Below, piece by piece: positions 7,917-16,871 of a DNA stretch of 64,000 bases. The position numbers and the translations under genes are program-made. The notes below the pieces were generated by a model, which searched no databases, had not been told where the DNA came from, and was given only the letters and a program-made list of their open reading frames with translations. Origin of the DNA: Nitrospira sp. (lineage in GTDB: Bacteria > Nitrospirota > Nitrospiria > Nitrospirales > Nitrospiraceae); contig JAHBWU010000004.1 in NCBI GenBank assembly GCA_019636835.1, positions 1 through 64,000 on the forward strand, written 5' to 3'. Numbering within the stretch: position 1 is the stretch's first letter; the number at the start of each line of letters is the position of its first letter.

Positions 7917-8543
7917 TCATTGATTCCGTGATGCATCAGCGACCAACGAAGATTCTGCTGCCTTGACCGGAGCCGACGGCGCTTTGCCTGGGATTTCGAG
8001 ATCCGTCACGCTGATGGAGACCGGCTCGCCGCTCATCTGCTGCAGAAACGCGATGACGGCCAATATTTCATTCTTCGAGAGTCCGATCGGATCTTTATTG
8101 ATCGCCGGCATCGTTGCTGGATATTCTTTCGGCAGCCCTCCATGTCGATAATCCTGATACACGAAGGCCTGAGGATCCGTCAGGCTTTCATAGAGGAACT
8201 CCCTGCTTAACTTGGCGCCGATTCCTTTTAAATCCGGGCAACGGGCGGATTCGCTGGGGCCGATGGAATGGCACAGGGCACATTGGCCTTTGCTGAAGAA
8301 TACCGTCTGTCCGATCGCCGCGATGTCGGTCGGGGTTTTGATGCTCGCGATGTCGATTTTTTCCTCTGCCGGAGGTAGAGACGCCATCTGCGGTACGGCG
8401 AGCGACATGAGCGAAAACAACCCCAGCACGATGGCGACGAACCCCGTGACCCTGACAAACGTGGCCTTGATGAAGAGGAGGATCAGAATCCCGATCCCGA
8501 CGATTGACAGTGCGATCAATTGTAGTTGTGCGACTTCACTCAT
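7917..8543 (-). CDS. Membrane-anchored monoheme cytochrome c
   Basis: 208 residues. Two N-terminal membrane helices (about 8-25 and 31-53) tether a cytochrome c domain with CALCH and a downstream Met candidate (ATMPAIN). The C-terminal tail is Ala/Pro/Ser-rich and ends 10 nt before repeat copy 2, so the element may have altered the last codons. The gene follows the bd-like subunit gene (8601-10460) and presumably donates or accepts electrons in that complex. Confidence 0.85.
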   Translation of the reverse strand: MSEVAQLQLIALSIVGIGILILLFIKATFVRVTGFVAIVLGLFSLMSLAVPQMASLPPAEEKIDIASIKTPTDIAAIGQTVFFSKGQCALCHSIGPSESARCPDLKGIGAKLSREFLYESLTDPQAFVYQDYRHGGLPKEYPATMPAINKDPIGLSKNEILAVIAFLQQMSGEPVSISVTDLEIPGKAPSAPVKAAESSLVADASRNQ

Positions 8544-8600
8544 GGTTCCCCAACTCGTAAGGATGTCGTTTCTCGTCTGTTTGATTCATGCGGCTCTCAC

Positions 8601-10460
8601 CTAGCCCTGTGGCCGTTCCTCCGGCGCCCCTCCGGCCAGCGCCGGAATGCCATGCGGCAGTTCACCTTTCCCTGACGCAGCAGTCGCTTTGTACTTATCG
8701 CCCATCGTGGCGACCCAGAAGATAAACGCCACGAGGATGCAGAAGAAAAACGTACAGAAGGCCATAATCAATGACGCGCTGCCGAGGGCCGGCGAATAGG
8801 CATAGGGCGACGAATCACGCATCACGCCGTACACATGCCAATGCACGCGGGACGAAGATCGCGCGTATCCCATCAACGTCATGAGGAGGATGACCATGAC
8901 GGCATTGAGGACCAGCGCATATCCTGCGCGTGGAGGCATACTGCCCCAGACCATCTCTGTCGTCGTCCTGGCGCTCTTGAGCAACAGCGCCGTCAATGGC
9001 GTGATGGTCAAAATGACAAAGATGACGATCAGCACCTGGGATGTGGAGAAATAATTGATGCGCACGATTGCCGGCACGAAGTACCCCCAGACACCAAGGA
9101 CGATAACGGCGAGGCTGGCCAGCACCAACACTGCGCCCATGACGGCTTTTCCAAGTTTGGCCCACCCGGCTGTATCTTGCTTCCCTGCCCGCCAATACAT
9201 AACGAAGCTCATGAAGGTAATGAGGATCATGAGGTTCGACACCGTCATTTTGGCCGACATGACGCCCAGGACGCCCAATAACGGGTGATGGGCCCCTCCC
9301 ATTTTCTGGGCCTCTTCGATGCTGGCGACGAGCGAGTGCGGCGTCATCCAGACAGCGAGACAGAGCAGGAGGCTGACCAGCATCATCAACATGGCCCGTC
9401 GATACTTTCCCTCCGATCCGGGAATTCGATAGGTGATCCCCAACCAGAAGTAATAATTCGAACCGAGGAAGAGGACTCCAATCAACATGGCTTGGATGAT
9501 GAAGAGCCAGGACAGGAACCCTCCCATCAACGTGATGCCCATCTGCTGGTTGTATTGGTAAATTTCCCGCATGAGCCAATAGCCGGCAAACGGCAGGGCC
9601 AACAGGCCGAACACGCCGATGAAGTTGCCGACATAGCCCATCCAATCGTAATGTTCTCGATCTTCGGGATTCTTGACCGACAAGTACCGGACTCCGGCAT
9701 AGGCTCCGCAGATATACCCTCCGAGCACAACGTTGGCGATGAGCCGATGGACGTTGATCGGCCACCACGTCGGATTCCACGTTGCAGCCCAGGCCCGCTC
9801 AAAAGCCGTGCCTTCGGAAATGACGACTGGACTGGACTGGAAGGTCGCCCAAGCATTAGGCACAATCATGATGAATAAGGCGAAAAAGTTCAGCAGGAAC
9901 CCCAGAAATATGTGCAACGTTTTCTTATTGCCATCCTGCATCGCGTCCCACCCGTACCAATACAGATAGAGCGTGGCGGTTTCGAGCAGGAACAGAAGGC
10001 AGTAGACTAAAAAGGACGGGAAGAAGACATCCGTCAAATAATTCATGAGTTTGGGGTAGAACGCCACCAAGAGAAACAGGAGAATGCCGCCGAAGAGCGC
10101 GGTGGTCGCATAAGCCGAGGTCAGAAGCTTGGTAAACTCCTTCGCGAGCTTGTCGTAACGCTGTTCGCCTCCCCTCCATGCAATGACTTCGCACAGCCAC
10201 GCGAAGATCGGCACACCTAAAACGAACCCGGCGAGAAGAAGGTGCAGCTGCGCGACGATCCAGATGAGATTCCGACTGCCGATGTAGGGGATATCACGAT
10301 ATTCGGTGGGGCCGGCTGTTGCTCCTTCCGCTGCGAAACCGATCGAAGGAAGGGCAAGCCAACCAACCGTCAACAAGAGACCTGCGAGCCATCCGCCGTG
10401 ACCACCGACGGCCCGGAGAGCCCGTTGAATTGTTCCGACCCCCTGTTGTATGGCACTCAC
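8601..10460 (-). CDS. Cytochrome bd-like oxidase subunit I homologue (copy A)
   Basis: About 619 residues from a GTG at 10460 (AGG 7 nt upstream); the frame is open to 10619 but that part is Arg-rich and overlaps the preceding gene. After an N-terminal hydrophobic segment (LLTVGWLALPSIGFAAE), some 13-14 membrane helices follow. Two His resemble CydA heme ligands: AQLHLLLAGFVLGVPIF and INVHRLIANVVLGGY. The usual CydA quinol-loop motif GRQPW is not seen, which speaks against a standard quinol oxidase. A paralogue (14429-16138) lies in the same operon. Likely part of a Rieske/cyt b-linked supercomplex; whether it reduces oxygen is not decided by sequence. Confidence 0.75.
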   Translation of the reverse strand: MSAIQQGVGTIQRALRAVGGHGGWLAGLLLTVGWLALPSIGFAAEGATAGPTEYRDIPYIGSRNLIWIVAQLHLLLAGFVLGVPIFAWLCEVIAWRGGEQRYDKLAKEFTKLLTSAYATTALFGGILLFLLVAFYPKLMNYLTDVFFPSFLVYCLLFLLETATLYLYWYGWDAMQDGNKKTLHIFLGFLLNFFALFIMIVPNAWATFQSSPVVISEGTAFERAWAATWNPTWWPINVHRLIANVVLGGYICGAYAGVRYLSVKNPEDREHYDWMGYVGNFIGVFGLLALPFAGYWLMREIYQYNQQMGITLMGGFLSWLFIIQAMLIGVLFLGSNYYFWLGITYRIPGSEGKYRRAMLMMLVSLLLCLAVWMTPHSLVASIEEAQKMGGAHHPLLGVLGVMSAKMTVSNLMILITFMSFVMYWRAGKQDTAGWAKLGKAVMGAVLVLASLAVIVLGVWGYFVPAIVRINYFSTSQVLIVIFVILTITPLTALLLKSARTTTEMVWGSMPPRAGYALVLNAVMVILLMTLMGYARSSSRVHWHVYGVMRDSSPYAYSPALGSASLIMAFCTFFFCILVAFIFWVATMGDKYKATAASGKGELPHGIPALAGGAPEERPQG

Positions 10461-10476
10461 CTCATCACCTCGCAAA

Positions 10477-11481
10477 TTACGGTTTCGTATCGGCAGAGGA
10501 TTCCTTGGCTGGCCCGCTTTCGGCCTTTCCCTTGCCCTTTTCCTTCTGACCTTTTGTATCTGCCTTTTGCCGTTCCATCGCCTCAACTTGTGCCGCAAGC
10601 GACGCAATCCGCTGCGCATTCTTGCTCAAAGATTCTGCCGGTTTGAACGCCGGCTCAACTTGCGCCTCGGGCTTCTTACAGCAATCATGTGGAAGCGGAG
10701 TCGTCACGGGAAGGATGGTCCAAAACACGAGCGACAGAACCACGCCCACTCCAGCCAATGACGCCAACAACAACCCTTGGTCGGTCGGCACACGCATCAA
10801 ATCCCAGCGGGTAATGAGCCCTTGATAGTTTTCGGACGCCGGACGAGAGTTTTCGGCCATGCGCCGAATGATTTGTCCAAGCATGGATATCCCGATGAGC
10901 GCCAGGACGAGCAAAACCGCCGACGAGATGGACCCCCAGATCGTGAGCTCGAGACCGATTCGTTCCGCGATCGGAAGACCGGTGTCGAAGAGATGCCTCA
11001 TGCTGTCCATTTCAGCCATCGAGTGCGAGGCGGTAATGGCGATCTCCGTGACATGGCTGACGATCCACCAAAGGAGCGGAAGAAAGAACGTCCCAATGAG
11101 CGCCGCTCTCCACCAGATCGCAAAACCAAGCCCATCGTGAGGTGGCTCTTTCCGAAGTCGTTCAAGGAAGAACGTTCGCCCAACTAACCCCAGCGCCCAG
11201 ATGTCGACCGGGATGGACATTCCGAAGATGAGCGGCAGACCGATCCCTTCACCGAAGTGCGTCTCAAAGACGGCCATGATGATGGGAGCGGCGAAAACCG
11301 TGACGGGACTGGCAAACAGCATTAAAAAGGCAAGACCGAACCTTCCTTCGAAATGCACCAATCCCATCGTCATGGCAAGAACGGCAAACACTGCTTTAAT
11401 GGGAATGCCGGTCCAACAGGCGGCCCAGAGGATGCCGAACCCTATCTTCGTTGGAGACATCGATTCGCGTTCTTCAGCCAT
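10477..11481 (-). CDS. Multi-pass membrane protein of the respiratory locus, unknown
   Basis: 334 residues from ATG 11481, with about seven membrane helices in the first 250 residues and a soluble Lys/Glu/Ala-rich C-terminal tail (about 280-334). The pair CCKKPE follows the last helix. No family recognised. It lies 18 nt after the cytochrome b gene and 16 nt before the bd-like subunit, so it is very likely a structural subunit of the same complex. No CxxCH or clear heme-ligand pair is visible. Confidence 0.7.
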   Translation of the reverse strand: MAEERESMSPTKIGFGILWAACWTGIPIKAVFAVLAMTMGLVHFEGRFGLAFLMLFASPVTVFAAPIIMAVFETHFGEGIGLPLIFGMSIPVDIWALGLVGRTFFLERLRKEPPHDGLGFAIWWRAALIGTFFLPLLWWIVSHVTEIAITASHSMAEMDSMRHLFDTGLPIAERIGLELTIWGSISSAVLLVLALIGISMLGQIIRRMAENSRPASENYQGLITRWDLMRVPTDQGLLLASLAGVGVVLSLVFWTILPVTTPLPHDCCKKPEAQVEPAFKPAESLSKNAQRIASLAAQVEAMERQKADTKGQKEKGKGKAESGPAKESSADTKP

Positions 11482-11499
11482 AAGCCACGTGTGCCAGGA

Positions 11500-12627
11500 T
11501 CAGTCCAGGAACTCTCGGTTAATCACCGATGCAACCGTGAACAAGACGATCACCACCATGATGGCAATCCAGCTGATGAGAGCGATCGGTCGTTTGAAAA
11601 TATTACGCTCGGGATCCTTGTCGATGAACGGGAGTGCGACGAGCAACACCATGAAGGCGACCGGCAACGCCACGGCGCCCAAAAATTGACCGAACTCGCC
11701 GGCGAATAGTTTCAACCGAAGCAGCTGGAAGTAGAATAGAAAATACCATTCCGGTTCTGGATGGTAGTCCCCCGGGTCCGGCGCCGCTTCATCCAATAAA
11801 ACGACCGGCTCCCAGAGGGCCAATGCGCAGATACTCACGAAAACAAACGCCATCCCGACCATGTCTTTCCAAATTTGACGGGGAAAAAAATAATCGGTCT
11901 TCGCTTTGATCTCCTCCACCGTACCGGTGAAGGGTCCTGCCGGAGCGGCTACGCGAAACAGGAACAAATGCAGTCCGGCCAGCGCCATGAGTGCCGCCGG
12001 AAGAATCATCACATGGAGGACGAAAAATCGGCTCAAGGTCATCTGCCCGGGAGTCGGCCCGCCCTTCAGAAATCTGGCTATGAAATCACCGACAATGGGA
12101 GTCTTATCCAAGATTTCGACACCCACGGTCGTTGCCCAGAACGCCCGTTGGTCCCAGGGCAAAAGGTAACCGGTAAAGCCGAATGTGATCACAATACCGA
12201 ACAGAGCCAGACCGACTAGCCAGAGTAACTCTCGCGGTTTTTTATAGGCGCCCCAGAGAAACACCTGCGACATGTGCGCGACGACACAGACGACCATGGC
12301 GCTGGATCCCCAGAAATGATAACCCAGAAGGAACCACCCATAATCGACATCGTGAATGATATATTGCGTGCTGGCATACGCATGGTCGGCTGTCGGCACG
12401 TAATAGAACATGAGCAAGATGCCGGTCAGTGCCTGCATGGCGAAGATGAACAACAAGATGGATCCGAACACGTAGGCCCAACGGGAGCCGCCGGGAATCG
12501 GCTCATTGAGCATCTTGGCCTGCATCTCCTTGAGACCGACACGTTCGTCAAGGAACGCCACGAGCTTTTCGATCGCGCTGGGCTGATGATCGGGAATTAC
12601 TGTCGATGATGATTGCTTGCTATCCAT
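11500..12627 (-). CDS. Cytochrome b of a bc1/b6f-type complex
   Basis: About 375 residues from ATG 12627 (a TTG at 12642 would overlap the Rieske stop as TTGA). Heme-ligand His pairs are seen in two helices: HFWGSSAMVVCVVAH (13 residues between) and HVMILPAALMALAGLH (14 between, the spacing known from cytochrome b6). The Qo-site motif PEWY is present in EPEWYFLFYF. The fused length combines the four-helix b6 core with a C-terminal subunit IV-like part. Together with the Rieske gene just upstream it forms the quinol:cytochrome c oxidoreductase core; in a nitrite oxidiser it could also run in reverse to reduce quinone. Confidence 0.9.
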   Translation of the reverse strand: MDSKQSSSTVIPDHQPSAIEKLVAFLDERVGLKEMQAKMLNEPIPGGSRWAYVFGSILLFIFAMQALTGILLMFYYVPTADHAYASTQYIIHDVDYGWFLLGYHFWGSSAMVVCVVAHMSQVFLWGAYKKPRELLWLVGLALFGIVITFGFTGYLLPWDQRAFWATTVGVEILDKTPIVGDFIARFLKGGPTPGQMTLSRFFVLHVMILPAALMALAGLHLFLFRVAAPAGPFTGTVEEIKAKTDYFFPRQIWKDMVGMAFVFVSICALALWEPVVLLDEAAPDPGDYHPEPEWYFLFYFQLLRLKLFAGEFGQFLGAVALPVAFMVLLVALPFIDKDPERNIFKRPIALISWIAIMVVIVLFTVASVINREFLD

Positions 12628-12638
12628 GCCGCCAGCTT

Positions 12639-13574
12639 TCAAATGATCCGGATTTGCGATTTCGTACCGGCCTTGAACTCCATGTCGATGATCTCCACGT
12701 CTCCCGCTGCAGAAACCCTCACGGGTAATGCGTCAAGAGCGCGCGGGGCAGGACCATCGAGTACTTTCCCGGCTGCATCGTAGATGCTGAGGTGGCAAGG
12801 GCAGAGAAACACTTGTCCGAGTGTTTTGTGCTGCCGCCACTTGAATGCGCAGCCTAAATGGGGGCACTTACCGGAGAACGCCACGTAGGGGATGTCTTTC
12901 TTGTTGGTCCAGAGCATCTTTCCCTTGGCGTCTCGAAACTCCATGTCCTTGTCATGATAGACTTTCTCGAGAAGCTCGGGAGTCGCTCGGAGGATCCAGA
13001 CGTTTTTATCGACTTCGCTCTCCGGCATATAGACTTCTTTGACCTTTTTTTTGTACTTGAACTGCACGCCGACGTCCTCCTGCTTGATCTTGCTGACATT
13101 TCCCACGTTCAGCCAGTGGTTGTCAAAATCCGCATACATCGGCTTCATCAGAAAGCGGAGGATGGGATAGGCGACGGGGAGGCCGATCAAGAACCCAATG
13201 ACATGCGTGAAATTCATGAAAAACGTGCGGCGTTTGACGTTCTTTTCCAGATCGGGCAGCGGCACCAACACTTCGCCGGGCGTCACATGGAGATTATCTT
13301 CAAGGTGTGAGATTTCCACTTCATGCGTGGTGACATAATCTTCCCGCTTGAAGGGAGGCAACGCGAGGATGTCCGTTGACGGCGCGCGCAACTGCACGAC
13401 GTCGTCCGTCACAGTCTGGACATGGCCCATGGCGACTTGTCGCTCACCGCTCCCATTCATGGACACCACGATATGGCTGATCTCGTGGGAAAGCGGATCG
13501 AGCACGACTTTCGTGACTTCGCCGATGTCGAGGTCGGTGCAACGGACCTTGGATTTCAGCTTCGGTTGCAGCAT
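12639..13574 (-). CDS. Rieske iron-sulfur protein with N-terminal PRC-barrel-like domain
   Basis: 311 residues. The C-terminal part has both Rieske cluster boxes, CPHLGCAF and CPCHLSIYD, which bind the 2Fe-2S centre. One membrane helix lies near residues 117-140 (FMNFTHVIGFLIGLPVAYPI). Unusually, an N-terminal domain of about 80 residues precedes the helix and resembles a PRC barrel (DIGEVTKVVLDPLSHEISHI, then VVSMNGSGERQVAMGHV). Normal Rieske proteins start with the anchor. The start codon overlaps the stop of the cytochrome c gene by 1 nt. Acts with cytochrome b as the high-potential electron acceptor. Confidence 0.9.
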   Translation of the reverse strand: MLQPKLKSKVRCTDLDIGEVTKVVLDPLSHEISHIVVSMNGSGERQVAMGHVQTVTDDVVQLRAPSTDILALPPFKREDYVTTHEVEISHLEDNLHVTPGEVLVPLPDLEKNVKRRTFFMNFTHVIGFLIGLPVAYPILRFLMKPMYADFDNHWLNVGNVSKIKQEDVGVQFKYKKKVKEVYMPESEVDKNVWILRATPELLEKVYHDKDMEFRDAKGKMLWTNKKDIPYVAFSGKCPHLGCAFKWRQHKTLGQVFLCPCHLSIYDAAGKVLDGPAPRALDALPVRVSAAGDVEIIDMEFKAGTKSQIRII

Positions 13575-14389
13575 TAGTTTTTCTTGATCGGCTTGGGGGT
13601 ATTCACCGAAGCATTCTTGAAGGTGCCCAGCCAGGCGGCGAGAGCTTGCATTTCCTTGGGATCCATAAGGTCTTTAAACTTGTTGGGCATGATGCCCTTC
13701 TGCCATTCCTTCTCATATCCCTCGGCCATAAAACTCTTGGGATCCTCGATCTTCTGTTGAATTTCCTCAACCGTCAACAGCGAGCCGATGTTATCCAACT
13801 CGGGACCTCGCTTCTTTCCACCCTCGCCCCTCAACTTGTGGCAGTTGTAACATTCCTGCAGTTGCCACTGTTCTTCTCCGACCTTCATGACATCGCCTGA
13901 CGCACTACCCCCACCGGCTGCTGCAGAAGGTTTATCCCCAGCTGGAGGCGTCGCGGTTGCAGTCGCAGCCTGACCTCCACCGATCCCCTTTAGCCGCTCC
14001 TCAAGCGCTTTGACCTGTGCATCGAGAGCCTTGGCCCGAGCGATCAGTTCCTCTGCCTTCCCCTGTGCTGACTGCTTTCGCTCCTTATCGAGCAGTTTGC
14101 CGATCTTTGCCTTTTCATCTTCGGGATCAAACTGCGGCAAGAGAGACGCGCCCGCGATGCAGACGGTGATCAAAAGAATCCAGAATGCGGTGACCGCAAA
14201 AACGGACTTCCCACCACTCATGGTTCCGATCGGCTTCGCATCAAGCAGCATGAAGACGATCGCCCCGATCAATGCGACGATGAAGAACAACACTTGGAAT
14301 GAGACCGGCAGCTCCTGCGAATGTCCGACGACGACAAGAGCGCCACCGACCACCAACCCAATGCCTAGCTTTTTAAATATATTCCCCAT
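13574..14389 (-). CDS. Membrane-anchored monoheme cytochrome c
   Basis: 271 residues. Three hydrophobic helices occupy the first 85 or so residues, followed by a charged coiled-coil segment (EKAKIGKLLDKERKQSAQGK onward), a low-complexity Ala/Gly/Thr linker (about 140-170), and a C-terminal cytochrome c domain with CYNCH and IMPNKF as the Met ligand candidate. Its stop overlaps the Rieske start (TAATG), which implies translational coupling. By position it may play the cytochrome c1 or f role of the complex, although it lacks homology to those proteins. Confidence 0.85.
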   Translation of the reverse strand: MGNIFKKLGIGLVVGGALVVVGHSQELPVSFQVLFFIVALIGAIVFMLLDAKPIGTMSGGKSVFAVTAFWILLITVCIAGASLLPQFDPEDEKAKIGKLLDKERKQSAQGKAEELIARAKALDAQVKALEERLKGIGGGQAATATATPPAGDKPSAAAGGGSASGDVMKVGEEQWQLQECYNCHKLRGEGGKKRGPELDNIGSLLTVEEIQQKIEDPKSFMAEGYEKEWQKGIMPNKFKDLMDPKEMQALAAWLGTFKNASVNTPKPIKKN

Positions 14390-14428
14390 ACGAATTCTCG
14401 TTGCCTCAGGACGTGCTCCACACTGTGA

Positions 14429-16138
14429 TTACTTGGCCGCGATCGGGACGGGACTCCCCTCCGGCTCTCGTACCCTTGCGACGGAAGGCCGAAGCGCTAC
14501 CAGCGCAGCCACGCTGACGATGCCGATAAACACGACGGTAATCGCCGTAATCCACCAAACCGAATACGAGAGCGTCGGAGTAAACGACTCGGCACTGAGG
14601 TCCGACACCAAACTGTAGACATGGAAGTATTTCTTGAGCAACGACCGCACGGCCCCCATCAACCCCATGATCCACGTGGAAGTGAATGCCAGAAAAATCA
14701 ACACAAATTGTGCTGCGAAGTCGATTTTTCCCCAGAGGATCGTGCCCTGCTTGATGGTTCGGTTATACAAGACATAATTGACGACCGTCACATACACCAA
14801 CGTCAAGATGGCGGAAAGCTTAGCCGGCATCGACGACAGATAGTCCCACCCTTCCGGCAGTTTCATTTCATCGGGCATATCGGTGCCGGTGGCCACGAAA
14901 CCGGCAGGCGTGAGCCAGACAGCATCGCTGATGAGCATGATGATAAAGCCGATCTTGATGACGGTCCGTGCGGAAACGGTCTTGGGAATGAACCGCCCAA
15001 ACAGGAACGGCGACAACACAAGAGGCAGGAGGAACGCCAATGACATTGGATCGGGAATCCAAAACTTATCCATCACCCACATCGTAGCAGGGAGCAACAC
15101 GATTAGGACGATAGGGGCCAAGATGGTCATCCGAACATTGTCGGCCCCTTCAATTCGTTTGACACTGAGCCAGCTATAATAGTTGATGCCCAGGAACAGC
15201 AGCCCAATCATTATGCCTTGCGTTTCAAAAAACATGGAAAGCTGATCGGCCATCATGTACGGGCAGAATGAAAAATCGTAATCGCACATTTCATACGCCA
15301 ACAAAAGCCCCGTGAACGGCTGCAGGAGCGACCCACCCACTGCGATCCAGATGGCGGCGAAGCCCATCCAATCGTAGTAGGCCCTCTCCTCCTGCGTCTT
15401 CGACCCCATGTACATGTAGGCGGCGATCAGCCCGGTGATAAACCCACCGAATGCCACGTTCCCATCGATTCGGTGGAGACTCAGGGGGAACCAACTTTGA
15501 TTCGCAATTTTATCCCACAAGGTTGCCGCCGCGATGAAGTCTTGCGGCGAAACTCCTTCGGCCTTCGGCGGTGTGTTCATGAACGACGTGGGGCCGTTGA
15601 TCACGAACAAGATGAGCAGACAGACAAGATTCAAGAGCACACCAAGAACAATATGACGCCCTTTCTTTTCACCCTTCCAGACATCCCAGGTGTAGAGGTA
15701 GGCATACATGAGGATGGTCTCAGTGATAAACAACGCGGGGTACAATATTGCGAACACCACATAAAACTGATTGATGAACGAGGTCGTGAACTGCGGGTAG
15801 GCGGCGAGAAGGACGAAAATAAACAAGCCGCCCGTCACCGCCGTCATACTGAAGAGGATGACCGTCACCTTGGTGACCTCTTTAGCCAGGCGATCATACC
15901 GTGGGTCCTGCTTGCGGTAACCCAACCATTCTGAAATGACGACAAAGATCGGCGCACCGAGGATGAAGGCGGCAAATAAGATATGGAGTTGGGCGACGAT
16001 CCAGACAGCCGTCCGATTGCCTGTGTACGGAAACTCCACCGTAGACGCCCCAACCTCCTGGGCATAGACACTGGTGGCAGCCACAGAGAGCGAGAACAAT
16101 ACAACGAGAGACAGGAGACCGCTCGACAGTTTTTTCAC
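14429..16138 (-). CDS. Cytochrome bd-like oxidase subunit I homologue (copy B)
   Basis: 569 residues from a GTG at 16138 (GAGG just upstream). A signal-like segment ends VYAQE, then about 13 membrane helices follow. Heme-ligand-like His residues are in AQLHILFAAFILGAPIF and LHRIDGNVAFGGFITG, the same positions as in copy A, and the two proteins share many short stretches (RYDRLAKE, YDWMG). The canonical GRQPW quinol loop is absent. First large gene of the respiratory operon after a small cytochrome. Confidence 0.75.
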   Translation of the reverse strand: MKKLSSGLLSLVVLFSLSVAATSVYAQEVGASTVEFPYTGNRTAVWIVAQLHILFAAFILGAPIFVVISEWLGYRKQDPRYDRLAKEVTKVTVILFSMTAVTGGLFIFVLLAAYPQFTTSFINQFYVVFAILYPALFITETILMYAYLYTWDVWKGEKKGRHIVLGVLLNLVCLLILFVINGPTSFMNTPPKAEGVSPQDFIAAATLWDKIANQSWFPLSLHRIDGNVAFGGFITGLIAAYMYMGSKTQEERAYYDWMGFAAIWIAVGGSLLQPFTGLLLAYEMCDYDFSFCPYMMADQLSMFFETQGIMIGLLFLGINYYSWLSVKRIEGADNVRMTILAPIVLIVLLPATMWVMDKFWIPDPMSLAFLLPLVLSPFLFGRFIPKTVSARTVIKIGFIIMLISDAVWLTPAGFVATGTDMPDEMKLPEGWDYLSSMPAKLSAILTLVYVTVVNYVLYNRTIKQGTILWGKIDFAAQFVLIFLAFTSTWIMGLMGAVRSLLKKYFHVYSLVSDLSAESFTPTLSYSVWWITAITVVFIGIVSVAALVALRPSVARVREPEGSPVPIAAK

Positions 16139-16168
16139 GATGCCTCGATGCCCCCCTCTTCCTTATGT

Positions 16169-16660
16169 TTACTTATTGCCGGCATCAACCCACTGCTTCT
16201 TCTCTTCATTCCAAGTCTTTCCCGACAGTCCAAAATTCCGCTCATAGAGCACCAGTTTCCATCGATCCTCATCTGAAAGCTTGCTCTTCCAGCCTTTCAT
16301 CTTGGTATTCGGCACTCCTTCCGAAATACGCCAAAACCAGACGGAGTCCGAGTAGAGCTTCATCCGCTCAGGGTTTCGAAAATCCGTGGCACCTGCCTTG
16401 ACCGGCTTCCCGTCTTTCCCGTGGCAGCTGGCACAGTTGACGTCGGGATTTGTCTCGCCGAGGAACAGCTTACGCCCCTCTTCCAGCTTCTGGGCATCTC
16501 CCCACCAATCTGCCGGCATGTGCTTGTCGGCATATTCAGCTGGAGCCGGCGGTGGTGGCACGATCGGCCCTTCTCCACCCTGCTCTCCGCAACTCAACAG
16601 CCCGAGACTCATGACCAACACAGCTTGAATAGAACCTATCCTCATGTTCATTGCGATCAT
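16169..16660 (-). CDS. Monoheme cytochrome c lipoprotein
   Basis: About 163 residues. A short signal with lipobox LLSCG is followed by a Pro-rich linker (PIVPPPPAPAEY) and one cytochrome c domain with CASCH; MKGWKSKLSDEDRWKL follows the domain pattern of membrane-complex cytochromes, with M-K-G as axial Met candidate. Several closely spaced starts exist (GTG 16663, ATG 16660, 16651, 16645); none has a strong ribosome binding site. First gene of the respiratory locus in transcription order. Confidence 0.85.
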   Translation of the reverse strand: MIAMNMRIGSIQAVLVMSLGLLSCGEQGGEGPIVPPPPAPAEYADKHMPADWWGDAQKLEEGRKLFLGETNPDVNCASCHGKDGKPVKAGATDFRNPERMKLYSDSVWFWRISEGVPNTKMKGWKSKLSDEDRWKLVLYERNFGLSGKTWNEEKKQWVDAGNK

Positions 16661-16719
16661 CACTCTGCCATTGAGAACTTTTCATCGAGACTGTAGCAGG
16701 CCGAGAACGGGACAGACAA

Positions 16720-16771
16720 CAAACAAAAAAAACGCTTCTGCTGAGGTGTCACCACCTCTAACAAAAGCGTT
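16720..16771 (-). terminator. Rho-independent terminator of the 16872-17489 gene
   Basis: On the minus strand AACGCTT/AAGCGTT (outer) and GAGGTG/CACCTC (inner) arms form a hairpin at 16731-16771 followed by TTTTTTTTGTTTGTT. It lies about 100 bp after the stop at 16872 and before the respiratory operon, so the operon has its own promoter near 16660-16720. Confidence 0.7.
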
Positions 16772-16871
16772 CCACTACACCCTTCTCGACAGCTCTGCAC
16801 AACGGCCTTCGCCTCACCCATCGCCCGATTCGGCAAGGCACCCCGCAGCCCCTAAGGCCCGTCATCGGCGA

